From Mesorhizobium sp. Pch-S (GTDB taxonomy: Bacteria > Pseudomonadota > Alphaproteobacteria > Rhizobiales > Rhizobiaceae), in assembly GCF_004136315.1 (NCBI RefSeq), contig NZ_CP029562.1, positions 2,919,501-2,983,500 on the forward strand: a DNA stretch of 64,000 nt, in the 5' to 3' direction. Position numbers and translations under genes: made by a program. Position 1 is the stretch's first letter. Each line of letters starts with the position of its first letter. Of the stretch, positions 17,882-26,738 are shown piece by piece. Under the pieces are notes generated by a model. It saw only the letters and a list, made by a program, of their open reading frames with translations, did not search any database and was not told the origin of the DNA.

Positions 17882-18721
17882 ATGACCAGCATGACATCAA
17901 AGCCTGTCCTGATCCTCGGCGGCACCGGCAAGACCGGCCGCAGGCTGGCCGAGCGGCTTGAGGCAAAGAACATCCCGGTCCGCATCGGCTCACGCTCGGG
18001 GCACCCGGTATTCGACTGGACCGACAAGGCAAGCTGGGCAGGCGCCCTTGAAGGCGTTGGCGCCGTCTACATCAGCTACTATCCTGACATCGCCGTGCCC
18101 GGCGCGGCGGAAACCGTCGAGGAATTTTCCAGGCTGGCCGTGAGCCGCGGCGTACGCCGGCTGGTGCTTCTGTCCGGTCGCGGCGAAGCGGAGGCGCAGC
18201 GCGCGGAAGAGATGGTGAAGGCTACCGGCGCCGACTGGACGATCCTGCGCTGCGCCTGGTTCGCGCAGAATTTTTCCGAAGGCGCCTTCCTGGACGGCGT
18301 GCTGGCGGGACAGATTTCCATCCCCGCTGCCGAGATCGGCGAGCCCTTTGTCGATGTCGACGACATCGCGGACGTCGCAGCCGAGGTCCTGTCGAACGAC
18401 GGCCATATCGGTGAGTTGTACGAGCTTACCGGACCGCGGCTCCTGACGTTCCGCGAAGCGGTCGCCGAGATCTCCAATGCCGCTGGCCGCGACGTGGTCT
18501 TCAGCCGTGTCTCGCCCGAAGCATTCAGGGCTGAACTCGAGGCTTACGAAACGCCGGCCGATGTCGTCTGGCTGCTCGACGAACTGTTCGGACAGGTGCT
18601 CGACGGCCGAAACGAACACCTCACCGACGGTGTCCAGCGCGCTCTTGGTCGTGGCCCCAAAGACTTTTCCGCCTATGTGCGCGAAACTGCCGCCACCGGC
18701 GTGTGGCACGTGAATCTCTGA
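17882..18721 (+). CDS. NmrA-like NAD(P)-binding protein
   Basis: A 279-residue atypical short-chain dehydrogenase/NmrA family protein. The Rossmann motif GGTGKTGRR is at about residues 14-22, followed by the LSGRGEAEAQRAEE region and WTILRCAWFAQNFSE typical of the QOR2/TMR subgroup. The canonical Tyr-x3-Lys is not evident. ATG 17882 has GGAGAG at good spacing; an ATG 12 bp upstream is also in frame. It may be a redox sensor or an NAD(P)H:quinone-type reductase. It is followed after 13 bp by DUF1772 in one operon. Confidence 0.85.
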   Translation: MTSMTSKPVLILGGTGKTGRRLAERLEAKNIPVRIGSRSGHPVFDWTDKASWAGALEGVGAVYISYYPDIAVPGAAETVEEFSRLAVSRGVRRLVLLSGRGEAEAQRAEEMVKATGADWTILRCAWFAQNFSEGAFLDGVLAGQISIPAAEIGEPFVDVDDIADVAAEVLSNDGHIGELYELTGPRLLTFREAVAEISNAAGRDVVFSRVSPEAFRAELEAYETPADVVWLLDELFGQVLDGRNEHLTDGVQRALGRGPKDFSAYVRETAATGVWHVNL

Positions 18722-18734
18722 GAGGGAGAGAGAA

Positions 18735-19214
18735 ATGTTTGCTCAGATCGTAATCGCCATCACTTTCATTGCCGCGATTGGCAGCGGCCTCATGGCGGGC
18801 CTGTTCTTCGCCTATTCCAATTCGGTGATGCCATCGCTGGCGCAGGTGCCGGTGCCGCAGGGCGTGCTGGCCATGAACACCATCAACACGGTGATCCAGA
18901 ACCCGCTGTTCCTGTCCATCTTCATGGGCACGGCGCTGCTGGCGCTGTTTCTTGTACTTGCGGCACTGTTCGGCTGGGGCGTCGCTCGACCCAGCTGGGT
19001 TCTGATCGGTGCAGCTCTCTATGTCATCGGCAACATCGTCGTCACCATGGCCATCAACGTGCCGATGAACGACGCACTGGCCGCCACCGCCCCCGACAGC
19101 CAGGCCGCGGCGCAGCTGTGGGCCACCTATCTCGATCGCTGGGTGTTCTGGAACCACGTGCGTGCCTTCGCATGCACCGGCGCGCTGGCGGCTTTCATCG
19201 CGGCGCTGATGTAA
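18735..19214 (+). CDS. DUF1772 membrane protein (anthrone oxygenase-like)
   Basis: A 159-residue protein with four predicted membrane helices. The N-terminal SGLMAGLFFAYSNSVMP and the C-terminal WVFWNHVRAFACTGAL are hallmarks of DUF1772, a family that includes fungal anthrone oxygenases. GGGAGAGAG precedes the ATG. It shares the operon of the NmrA-like gene, so a linked redox function under the TetR gene is reasonable but unproven. Confidence 0.88.
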   Translation: MFAQIVIAITFIAAIGSGLMAGLFFAYSNSVMPSLAQVPVPQGVLAMNTINTVIQNPLFLSIFMGTALLALFLVLAALFGWGVARPSWVLIGAALYVIGNIVVTMAINVPMNDALAATAPDSQAAAQLWATYLDRWVFWNHVRAFACTGALAAFIAALM

Positions 19215-19235
19215 TCAATCATTCTTTTCGAAAGG

Positions 19236-19264
19236 ACCCGTCGTCTCCCGTCGAGACGGCGGGT
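19236..19264 (+). terminator. Long hairpin terminator after DUF1772 gene
   Basis: A 12-bp stem (ACCCGTCGTCTC with GAGACGGCGGGT, one G-T pair) with a CCGTC loop, 21 bp after the stop. It lies between convergent genes. Confidence 0.7.
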
Positions 19265-19288
19265 TCTGCCGTCCGGCAGTCGCGGCTT

Positions 19289-19591
19289 TCAGCCGACGCC
19301 AGGCTTTTTGCGGTCGGAGTGACCGAGGTCACGCTCGGGGTCGATGACATCACGCACGAGCTGCTTCAATTTGGCGGCGTCCGGGAACCCGCCGTCGCGC
19401 TTGCGATCCCAGATCAGCTCGTCGTTGCAGGTGATGGTGAAGACGCCGCCCGTTCCCGGTACCAGGATCACTTCGCCGAGGTCCGTGGCGAATGTCGACA
19501 ACAGTTCCTGCGCCATCCAGCCGGCACGCAGCAGCCACTGGCACTGCGTGCAATAGGCTATGACGATGCGGGGGCGGGAAGCGTCGGTCAT
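19289..19591 (-). CDS. SelT/SelW/SelH family (Rdx) selenoprotein-like protein, Cys form
   Basis: A 100-residue thioredoxin-fold protein. The N-terminal redox motif YCTQCQWLLRAGWMAQELLSTF has two Cys in the place of Cys-x-x-Sec. GTGGVFTI and the terminal FPDAAKLKQLVRD segment also match the family. The start at 19591 has GAGG 7 bp before the ATG. It lies downstream of yebC on the same strand, but a terminator lies between them. Role: probable thiol redox protein of unknown partner. Confidence 0.88.
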   Translation of the reverse strand: MTDASRPRIVIAYCTQCQWLLRAGWMAQELLSTFATDLGEVILVPGTGGVFTITCNDELIWDRKRDGGFPDAAKLKQLVRDVIDPERDLGHSDRKKPGVG

Positions 19592-19618
19592 CAAAACCTC
19601 GTTGAGTGACGACAAAAG

Positions 19619-19645
19619 AAAACGCCCCGGAGTGCGGGGCGTTTT
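19619..19645. terminator. Terminator between yebC and the SelW-like gene
   Basis: AAAACGCCCC pairs with GGGGCGTTTT around a 7-nt loop. T runs exist on both strands; on the minus strand it terminates yebC. Confidence 0.8.
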
Positions 19646-19649
19646 TGAT

Positions 19650-20399
19650 TCAGGCTGCGCTGAGCTTGGCCAGGGTCGCGTCATCGACCTCGAAATTGGC
19701 ATAGACGTTCTGGACGTCGTCGTCGTCTTCCAGTGTCGCCACCAGCTTCATCAACGACTGGGCACGCTCCTCGTCGACCGGGATGTTGTTCTGCGGCCGC
19801 CAGATGGCTTTCACCGATTCAGCTTCGCCGAGCGCGCTTTCGAGGGCCTTCGAGACTTCGCCGAGATTTTCGAACGCGCAGTAGATGGTGTGGCTCTCTT
19901 CGTCGGTCTCGACGTCGTCGGCACCGGCTTCGATCGCGGCTTCCATCACCTTGTCGTCGCTGCCGACCTTGGCCGGATAGACGATTTCGCCGATACGATC
20001 CCACATGAAGGAAACCGAACCGGTCTCGCCGAGCCCACCGCCAGCCTTGGTGAAGGCGGCACGTACGTTGGAAGCGGAACGGTTGCGATTGTCCGTCAGT
20101 GCCTCGACGATGAGGGCCACACCGCCAGGGCCGTAACCTTCGTAGCGCACTTCCTCATAGTTTTCGGCATCGCCGCCGGAGGCCTTGGAGATGGCGCGCG
20201 CGATGTTGTCCTTCGGCATGGACTCGGCCTTGGCGTTCTGGATTGCCAGGCGCAGGCGCGGGTTCATCGCGGGATCGGGCAGCCCCTGCTTGGCGGCGAC
20301 GGTGATCTCGCGCGCCAGCTTGGAAAAGATCTTCGAGCGGACCGCATCCTGGCGGCCCTTGCGATGCATGATGTTCTTAAACTGTGAATGGCCTGCCAT
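19650..20399 (-). CDS. yebC: YebC/PmpR family DNA-binding protein (TACO1-like)
   Basis: A 249-residue cytosolic protein. It starts [20 protein letters not shown], the invariant family N-terminus, and carries [22 protein letters not shown] and the acidic ETDEE region in normal order. Members act as transcriptional regulators or as translation factors that relieve polyproline stalling. AGGGGT precedes the ATG at 20399. In many proteobacteria yebC sits beside ruvC; that neighbour is not seen here. Confidence 0.96.
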   Translation of the reverse strand: MAGHSQFKNIMHRKGRQDAVRSKIFSKLAREITVAAKQGLPDPAMNPRLRLAIQNAKAESMPKDNIARAISKASGGDAENYEEVRYEGYGPGGVALIVEALTDNRNRSASNVRAAFTKAGGGLGETGSVSFMWDRIGEIVYPAKVGSDDKVMEAAIEAGADDVETDEESHTIYCAFENLGEVSKALESALGEAESVKAIWRPQNNIPVDEERAQSLMKLVATLEDDDDVQNVYANFEVDDATLAKLSAA

Positions 20400-20635
20400 G
20401 GCACCCCTGCGGTCGTTTGCGGCTGTCGAACCGTCATGCGCGGGAATGGTACGCCAAAAACGATCTGACATGTTGATTGGGCAGCGGTTGCGATCCGATG
20501 CCGGATGGCGGGCTTATAAATAAATCGGCTCAAAACGTCCAGATATGCCAAGGCGACACGGTGAGCGCGGTGTGAGCCTCTTTCGAAAAGCATGGATCTC
20601 TGTCGGGTAACCAGCAGCGCTGCCGGGGATCGGGG

Positions 20636-21703
20636 TCAATAGCCCGCCTTGATCTTCTCGAATTCGGCGACCATGCGCTGCTTCAGTTCCGCCGGCAGCG
20701 GCTGCTGGAACAGTGTCTTGTCGAGGAAGGCATCGAGATTGTCGAAACCACGCTCGGCGAGCAGCTTCCTGTCGATCGCAGCCATGCCGGCGGCATTGCC
20801 GTGGCCATAACCGAACGTCGTGACCAGATGGCTGGATACATTGGGCGCGTTGACGGCGTTCAGGAAATCGTAGGCCTCGTCGACATGCGTGGCGTCCTTC
20901 AGCAACGCATAGCCGCATACCCAGGTGGACAATCCTTCCTTGGTGTCGCGGTTCATCTCCAGCGGTACGCCCTGGCCTTTCAACGTGACGTAGGTCTCGG
21001 CCCAACCCCAGGCAAGGTCGATCTCACCGCCGGAGAAAGCCTGGTTGATCGAGGTGTCGTCGGTCCAATAGAAGCGGACATTCTTGTGCACCTGGCGCAG
21101 GAAGTCGGAAGCCTCCTTGAATTGCGCATCCGTCATCCGGGTCCAGTCTTTCAGGCCGATGACCAGGGAGGCCAGCGCATAGGCATCGTCGACATTGTCG
21201 CCGATGGTGACGCGACCCTCGAATTTCGGGTCGGCGAAGATGCGCAGCGACTTCGCGTCGTCAGGCGTGACCTTGTCGGTGCGGTATATCAGGGACGAAG
21301 TGCCCCAGTCGAATGGCAGCAGCCAGGCCTTGCCGTCGGCGGTGGTGACAAGGTCCTTCATCTTCATCAGGCCGGGATTGATATCCTTCCAGCCGATGAT
21401 CCGCGACGTATCCAATGGTTGCAGCAGACCGGCTTCGCGCCATTTGACCACGCTCTGCGCGCAAGGATGGCCGACATCGGCCTTGAAGCCGGCTCGCATC
21501 TTCTCGAAGGCTTCATCCTCGTCGCCAAAGAAGGAAAAACTCGGCTCCGCCCCTTGCTTGGCGGTGTAGTCGGCGTGCAGCAGTGGATCCTCATAGCCCG
21601 ACCAGTCAAAGACGATCAGGTCGCCGCCGGCCGCAATCGCCGCGCTTGCTGCAGTGGTGGCCAGGGCTGCGGCCAGGATCATGCGGCGAAAAGTGAAGGC
21701 CAT
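20636..21703 (-). CDS. Periplasmic binding protein of a polyamine-type ABC transporter (copy 2)
   Basis: A 355-residue PotD/PotF-like periplasmic protein. The signal peptide ends near residue 25, then DLIVFDWSGYEDP, a start typical of polyamine-type binders, with GDEDEAFEKMRAGF and HPCAQSVVKW following. It is strongly similar to the protein at 23077-24153, so the two are paralogues flanking an amine oxidase gene. No permease or ATPase gene lies here. A binding-protein-less Pot-type transporter is encoded at 47.4-50.3 kb, which may be its partner (inference). Ligand: polyamine or related cationic amine. Confidence 0.88.
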   Translation of the reverse strand: MAFTFRRMILAAALATTAASAAIAAGGDLIVFDWSGYEDPLLHADYTAKQGAEPSFSFFGDEDEAFEKMRAGFKADVGHPCAQSVVKWREAGLLQPLDTSRIIGWKDINPGLMKMKDLVTTADGKAWLLPFDWGTSSLIYRTDKVTPDDAKSLRIFADPKFEGRVTIGDNVDDAYALASLVIGLKDWTRMTDAQFKEASDFLRQVHKNVRFYWTDDTSINQAFSGGEIDLAWGWAETYVTLKGQGVPLEMNRDTKEGLSTWVCGYALLKDATHVDEAYDFLNAVNAPNVSSHLVTTFGYGHGNAAGMAAIDRKLLAERGFDNLDAFLDKTLFQQPLPAELKQRMVAEFEKIKAGY

Positions 21704-21784
21704 GAGGCGAGAGCTCCCCGATCGCGAAACGGCACGTTTGTCGACGGTAGAGCAGTTTTTGCCGGCTGACGAGAGGGAACAAGG

Positions 21785-23080
21785 CTATGCCAGCGGATCC
21801 CGTCCGACAGGCCGTTCGAAGGTTTCCAGAACCGCCGCGGCGGCGGCGCGGCCGCTGACGATGGCGCCCTCGACATAGCCGGGAAATGACGGGGAGAGCT
21901 CCGAGCTGGCGAAATGGATGGGTGCCGTTCCGGCGCGCAGCAGGGCTTCGGCATCGTGGGCGGAAAAATCGGCGACGATGTCGCTGTAACCGCCACCGCT
22001 CCACGGATCATCGATCCAGTCACGCATGGCAACGTCGAGCGGCTCGAGGATCTGCGGTCCAAGCGCTGCGGCAATCCGGGTGAAAACTTCTGCGCGCAGA
22101 GCCGCATCCCCCAGTGCGCGTAGCCGCAAAGCCGACGGCCCGCCGATGAAAACCACAAGTGCGGGATGCGCGTCTTCCCTGCTGGTGTCACAGACGAAAA
22201 GACCATGGACGTCACGCCACAACACCATGCCGTTGCGGCCCTGATCGCGCCAGAACGCGCGGGCGTAGCGAAGGCGCATCTTGATGACCGTGCCGCTGCG
22301 CCAGGCGTTGAGTGCCCTGGCGAGCTTTGCCGGCAGGGCTGGCGAGAAGACAATGCGGTTTGCCACAACCGGTGGCGCCGCGATGACGACGCGCCTCGCC
22401 TGGTGGAGGCCTTCGGCCGTCATCAGGGTCACGCCACTTTCATCGTGCCGGACTTCGTGCACCGGTACCGAAAGCCGGATGCGGTCGCCAAGGTCAGCAG
22501 CCAGGTCCTCGGCCAGCGCGTGCATCGTCTCGGCAAGGAAATATTGCAGTTCCGAGACCTCATTGGTGATACGGCGGTCGTTGTCGATCAGATACCAGAC
22601 CGGGACGGCATCGATCGGCTGACACCACAGTCCTTCGATCGTCGAACAAAATGCGGATTTGGCGTCAGCATCGTCCGGTTGCCGCTGCAGCCAATCCCAT
22701 ACGCTGAGGTCACCTACAGCCGGATCGGCAGGATCGATCGAATTCATGCGATCGCGTATGGCGACATTGGCATCCCAGAGTGCCCGGCTGTCTTCCTCCG
22801 ACATTTCCGGTTGCAGCGTAAAAGAGCCGTCGATCGGGGTCGTCACCAGCGTCTTGCCGTGACGTTTCGCCAGCGCCATCACGTGTGGCATGTCCTCGCA
22901 CAGGAACTGGCCGCCGCTGTCGTAACGCTCGCCAAGAGAATTGGCCTGCGTCTCGACCCGGCCGCCGACCCGGCCGCGCGCCTCGAGGACCAGAACGTCC
23001 AGCCCATCGTCGCGCAAGGCAAGTGCTGCCGAAAGGCCGGCAAAACCTGCGCCGACAACAATGACGTCGTGGATCATCAA
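21785..23080 (-). CDS. Flavin monoamine oxidase family protein
   Basis: A 431-residue FAD-dependent amine oxidase. The FAD-binding VGAGFAGLSAALAL is at about residues 9-22, then EARGRVGGRV, and the C-terminal FAD motif region SPSFPGYVEGAIVSGRAAAAAV. No signal peptide is seen, so it is cytosolic. Its ATG overlaps the stop of the upstream binding-protein gene (ATGA), giving the order tetR, binding protein, oxidase, binding protein. It likely oxidises the imported amine to an aldehyde with release of H2O2 and ammonia or amine. Confidence 0.9.
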   Translation of the reverse strand: MMIHDVIVVGAGFAGLSAALALRDDGLDVLVLEARGRVGGRVETQANSLGERYDSGGQFLCEDMPHVMALAKRHGKTLVTTPIDGSFTLQPEMSEEDSRALWDANVAIRDRMNSIDPADPAVGDLSVWDWLQRQPDDADAKSAFCSTIEGLWCQPIDAVPVWYLIDNDRRITNEVSELQYFLAETMHALAEDLAADLGDRIRLSVPVHEVRHDESGVTLMTAEGLHQARRVVIAAPPVVANRIVFSPALPAKLARALNAWRSGTVIKMRLRYARAFWRDQGRNGMVLWRDVHGLFVCDTSREDAHPALVVFIGGPSALRLRALGDAALRAEVFTRIAAALGPQILEPLDVAMRDWIDDPWSGGGYSDIVADFSAHDAEALLRAGTAPIHFASSELSPSFPGYVEGAIVSGRAAAAAVLETFERPVGRDPLA

Positions 23081-24153
23081 TATCCCGCTTTGATCTTCTC
23101 GAACTCGGCGATCATCTTCTGCTTGAGTTCCGTCGGAATAGGCGACTGGAAAAGCGTCTTGTCGACGAATTTGTCGACGTCGTCATAACCCCTGTCCTTC
23201 AGCAATTTCGCGTCGACGGCGGCCATGCCCTTGGCATTGGCCTGGCCGTAACCCCAGTCCTTCACCAGCACATTGGCGACGTCGGGCTCATTGATCGCGT
23301 TGAGATAGTCGTAGGCCAGGTCGGCATTGCCCGGCGCGTCCTTCAAGCGGACGTAGCCGCAGACCCAGGTCGAAATGCCCTCCTGCGTATCGGGTTTTGC
23401 CTTGATGGGCGAGCCGGCAAGCACGGACTGGGCGGTCGCATCATTCCAGGCCCAGGCCAGGTCGATCTCACCGCCGGTCAGCGCCTGCACGATGTTGGTG
23501 GTGTCGGTCCAGTAGAGGCGTACGTTCTTGTGCACCTGGCGCAGGAAATCCGATGCCTGCTTGAACTGTTCGTCGGTCATCTGGGTCCAATCCTTGAGCC
23601 CGATGACCAGGGAGGCCAACGCGTAGGCGTCATCGACATTGTCGGGGATGGAGACGCGGCCCTGGAATTTCGGGTCGGCGAGGGATTTCAGCGACTGGAT
23701 GTCCTTCTCGTCCACTTTTTCGGAGTTGTAGGTGAGCTGCGAATTGCCCCAGTCCCAGGGCATGAACCAGGCCGTCCCGTCTTCGGACGTGGCGAGGTTC
23801 TTCATCTTCATGATGCCGGGGTTGAGATCTTTCCAGGCGGTGATCCTGGAGGTGTCGAGCGGCTGCAACAGGCCGGCGTCGCGCCATTTCACGACGCTTT
23901 GCGAGCAGGGATGGGCAAGGTCCGCCTTGAAACCGGAGCGCATCTTCTCGAAGGCCTCGTCCTCGTCGCCGAAGAAGGTGAAGGTCGGGGCGTCGCCATG
24001 CTTCTCGGTGTATTTGGGATGGAACTCTGGCAGTTCGTAGCCAGCCCAGTCGAAGACGACGAGATCGCTGCCGGCGGCGTGCGCGGTAGCCGGCGTCATC
24101 AACGTGCTCGCCAGGGCGAGTGCGGTCATCCAATGGCGGATCGTCGTCTGCAT
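23077..24153 (-). CDS. Periplasmic binding protein of a polyamine-type ABC transporter (copy 1)
   Basis: A 358-residue PotD/F-like protein with a signal peptide ending TAHAA. DLVVFDWAGYELPEF and GDEDEAFEKMRSGF, HPCSQSVVKWRDAGLLQPLDTS and the C-terminal ELKQKMIAEFEKIKAGY are shared with copy 2. The stop overlaps the start of the amine oxidase gene. An 85-bp gap separates it from the BetI-like tetR gene upstream, with no obvious own promoter, so a single tetR-led operon is likely. It has no adjacent permease. Confidence 0.88.
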   Translation of the reverse strand: MQTTIRHWMTALALASTLMTPATAHAAGSDLVVFDWAGYELPEFHPKYTEKHGDAPTFTFFGDEDEAFEKMRSGFKADLAHPCSQSVVKWRDAGLLQPLDTSRITAWKDLNPGIMKMKNLATSEDGTAWFMPWDWGNSQLTYNSEKVDEKDIQSLKSLADPKFQGRVSIPDNVDDAYALASLVIGLKDWTQMTDEQFKQASDFLRQVHKNVRLYWTDTTNIVQALTGGEIDLAWAWNDATAQSVLAGSPIKAKPDTQEGISTWVCGYVRLKDAPGNADLAYDYLNAINEPDVANVLVKDWGYGQANAKGMAAVDAKLLKDRGYDDVDKFVDKTLFQSPIPTELKQKMIAEFEKIKAGY

Positions 24154-24238
24154 TCCAGTTCCCCTTGGTTGCGCGGGCCGGTGCCCGTCTGGTTGTCGTG
24201 CCGTTCGTCAGTTCCTTGCGAAATGTGCCAGCTTTGTT

Positions 24239-24925
24239 TCAAAGCCTCTGGATGCCGCTTGCCCCTCGTGTGTAGTGCCGCGGGAAAACGGTCAGCAGGA
24301 ATTCATTGGCGGCTTGCAGGGCCGTTTCGCGGCTGACGTCTTCCAGCCCCATCATCAGGCGCAGCCAAAGCCCTTCGAGCAGGGCGCTGAGCGCCAGCGC
24401 AAGGGCCTGCGGCTCGAAGGCGTAGCCAGCCTCGGCTTTCAACCCGCTGCACAGATCGAAGAGAAGGTTCTGGTAGGCAGTGTCGCGCGCGCCCGAAAGC
24501 GCCTGATAGGTGGGACGTGATTTTGCCTCGCCCCAGAAGGCGCACCATGCCGCCAGCTTGCGCTTGTTGCAGATGGCGCGGTCGAAATCCGCCGTGACCA
24601 GCGCCTTCAACCGATCGGCCGTGTTGTCACCGGCCTTGTCGTAGGCGTTGCGCCAATGCGTGGAATATTCGTCGTACATATATTGCAGCGTGGCGACGAG
24701 CAGCTTCTCCTTGCTCTCGAAATGGAAATTGACGATGCCGCGCGACAGCTTCGCGCCATCCGCGACATCGGCCATCGTCGTTTCGGAATAGCCACGCTTG
24801 GCCAGGGAATCGATCGTCGCTTCGATCAGCTGCTGGCGGCGCACTTCCTTGGAAGCCTTACGGCCACGCCGTTCGCCTTGTCGTTCGGTCTCTGCAGCCT
24901 CGTCTTCGAGATCGATTGTCTTCAT
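24239..24925 (-). CDS. BetI-like TetR family regulator
   Basis: A 228-residue repressor. After a charged N-terminal tail, RRQQLIEATIDSLAKRGYSETTMADVADGAKLSRGIVNFHFESKEKLL (about 29-76) is a TetR HTH closely resembling BetI, the choline-responsive repressor, and the C-terminal domain is also of that type. It leads the binding-protein/amine-oxidase operon. A TGAA-N6-TTCA inverted repeat lies about 245 bp upstream, and matching sites lie before the ABC/aminotransferase genes and the Rieske gene, so it may control all three. Ligand is probably an amine; choline itself is not supported. Confidence 0.85.
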   Translation of the reverse strand: MKTIDLEDEAAETERQGERRGRKASKEVRRQQLIEATIDSLAKRGYSETTMADVADGAKLSRGIVNFHFESKEKLLVATLQYMYDEYSTHWRNAYDKAGDNTADRLKALVTADFDRAICNKRKLAAWCAFWGEAKSRPTYQALSGARDTAYQNLLFDLCSGLKAEAGYAFEPQALALALSALLEGLWLRLMMGLEDVSRETALQAANEFLLTVFPRHYTRGASGIQRL

Positions 24926-25262
24926 AGGTAAACGGTCTCCTAAGCGCCGGCCTATACTGGCTCCCAGCCGCGCTGATGAGTGGGGCGGTGTGTGCCCGAG
25001 TCAAGCACCTTCTGCATCGCTTCCGGGTGCGGATGTTCCTGTCGGCATAGGCTTTGGCGAAAGCCTTGGACGTCGACACCTTCCTGCTCATCGGATGGAT
25101 CACCGTGTCGGCAAATGATCGTCGGCAGAGCCTAGCGTTTCGAAGGGCAAACGCAAGGGTATTTGCTGAACATTCATTCAATATAGACAAGGCAAGGCCC
25201 GTCGTGGCAGGATCGGCAGCCGGCGACCGGCAGAGGCGGGGCGCAAGGATGGACGGCCTGAC
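24926..25262. other. Noncoding region between divergent genes
   Basis: 337 bp between the BetI-like tetR gene and a small unknown gene. Apart from the candidate operator at 25166-25181 I see no hairpin, repeat copy or supported small ORF. Confidence 0.5.
25166..25181. promoter_or_regulatory. Candidate BetI-like operator, site 1
   Basis: CTGAA-CATTCA-TTCAA, part of the 17-mer TGAACATTCATTCAATA, which matches the Rieske-gene site at 16 of 17 positions. It lies between the BetI-like tetR gene and the divergent small gene, in the only intergenic space of that locus. Confidence 0.5.
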
Positions 25263-25508
25263 ATGACCGACCGGAACGAGACGGAAGCGGCGGAACAGTG
25301 GGCGCTGGTCAACACGCCGCTCGGGCAACCATGGTCGGGCCGCGCGCGCTACGCTGCCGCCATGTATTTCTACAAACATGGCGAGATGAACGCCGAGACC
25401 CTCGAAGTCTATCGCATCTGCTCCAGGCTGGATGCGGAGGATCCCCTGCCGATCATCCGCGATCGTGGCGTCGGCAAGGCGTGGCTGAAACGGGTCGACT
25501 GCAAATAA
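25263..25508 (+). CDS. Conserved-looking small hypothetical protein
   Basis: An 81-residue soluble protein without signal peptide or membrane segment. RYAAAMYFYKHGEMNAETLEVYRICSRLDAEDP suggests a short helical fold. It has a plausible ribosome site (AAGGATGG) and a codon pattern like its neighbours. I do not recognise the family. It is divergent from the BetI-like tetR gene and could share its operator; no other context helps. Confidence 0.6.
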   Translation: MTDRNETEAAEQWALVNTPLGQPWSGRARYAAAMYFYKHGEMNAETLEVYRICSRLDAEDPLPIIRDRGVGKAWLKRVDCK

Positions 25509-25521
25509 GCCGAAGTCGAGA

Positions 25522-26589
25522 TCAGCCGATCGATTTTTCCAGCACGCGCACCCAGTTGCGATGGGCGATCTTTTCGATCAGCGCACGGCCATAGCCGTGC
25601 TTGGCCAATGCATCGAGCAGCTTCGGCAGGCCGGCGGCGTCGCCGATCGCGGCCGGGATCATGGCGCCGTCAAAGTCGGAACCCAGGCCGACACGGTCTT
25701 CGCCGAGCGCTTTCACCAGATAGTCGACATGACGCACCATGACCTCGAGCGGCGTGTCGGAGTTCATGCGGCCATCCTCGCGCAGGAAGCCGGTGGCATA
25801 GTTCAGGCCGACCATGCCGTCGGTATCGCGAATGGCGCCGAGCTGCCAATCGGTGAGGTTGCGCGAGTGCGGGCACAGCGCGTGAACGTTGGAATGGGTG
25901 GCGACCAGCGGTGCATTGGAGAGCTTGGCAACGTCGCGGAATCCCTTCTCGTTGAGGTGGGAAAGGTCGATCATGATCCTGAGCTCGTTGCAGGCCTTGA
26001 CCAGCGCCTTGCCGGCATCGGTCAGACCGTCGCCGGTGTCGGGCGAGGATGGGAAGCGGAACGGCACACCGTGGCCGAAGGCGTTGGGCCGGCTCCAGAC
26101 GATGCCGAGCGAGCGCAGGCCGGCGGCATGAAGCACGTCGAGCATGGCGAGGTCAGTGTCGATCGCCTCGGCACCCTCGATATGGAAAACCGCCGCCATC
26201 GACTTCTTTGCCATCGCCGCGCGGATGTCGGCGGCGCTGCGGCAGACGGTCAGCGCGCCCGCTCTTTCCAATCGCAGCAGGATCGAGGCCATGCCCAGCG
26301 TGGTTTCTCGGGCGAATTCGCGCGGCAGTTCCGGCGGCAGTGGCTCGTTGTCGGACGGCATGGCCGGAATGCCGTCATCCTTGGCCTTGCGTTCCTCCTG
26401 CGGCGGCGGGAAGATGGCGAACATGCCGCCGGCGAGCCCTCCCTTCCTGGCACGTGGCAGGTCGATGTGCCAGCTGGCCGGCGATCCTTCGATGAACAGC
26501 TTTTCGACATCAGCCTTGCCGGACTGGTAGAGCTTGAGCAGCGTGTCGTTGTGGCCGTCGAAGACGGGGATCAGGTCGGTCTCGGTCAT
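25522..26589 (-). CDS. Dipeptidase, peptidase family M19 (membrane/renal dipeptidase type)
   Basis: A 355-residue zinc dipeptidase. DGHNDTL near the N-terminus supplies the first His-x-Asp metal pair; HIEGAEAI carries the bridging Glu (about 139), and DLSHLNEKG and ATHSNVHAL the further His ligands. GLGSDFDGA near residue 300 is the conserved C-terminal motif. It is likely cytosolic since no signal peptide is present. It hydrolyses dipeptides, including D-amino-acid-containing ones in relatives. It is divergent from the MatB-like gene. Confidence 0.93.
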   Translation of the reverse strand: MTETDLIPVFDGHNDTLLKLYQSGKADVEKLFIEGSPASWHIDLPRARKGGLAGGMFAIFPPPQEERKAKDDGIPAMPSDNEPLPPELPREFARETTLGMASILLRLERAGALTVCRSAADIRAAMAKKSMAAVFHIEGAEAIDTDLAMLDVLHAAGLRSLGIVWSRPNAFGHGVPFRFPSSPDTGDGLTDAGKALVKACNELRIMIDLSHLNEKGFRDVAKLSNAPLVATHSNVHALCPHSRNLTDWQLGAIRDTDGMVGLNYATGFLREDGRMNSDTPLEVMVRHVDYLVKALGEDRVGLGSDFDGAMIPAAIGDAAGLPKLLDALAKHGYGRALIEKIAHRNWVRVLEKSIG

Positions 26590-26738
26590 TGGGGACTTTC
26601 GGCTGGCGACTTTGGAAACGAGGCGCCCTGTTTACGGCGGGTCGTCCGCGCACGCAAATGCCAGAGGGCGGCTTATGCTTGTCACTGCATGCAAGGCGTG
26701 CTGGAAAGAACATAGATTTCGAACTGCCGGAGCCATCC

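Noticed and set aside
22166..23188. A 340-codon frame antisense to the flavin amine oxidase gene
   Set aside because: Shadow frame; FAD-binding motifs are on the other strand.
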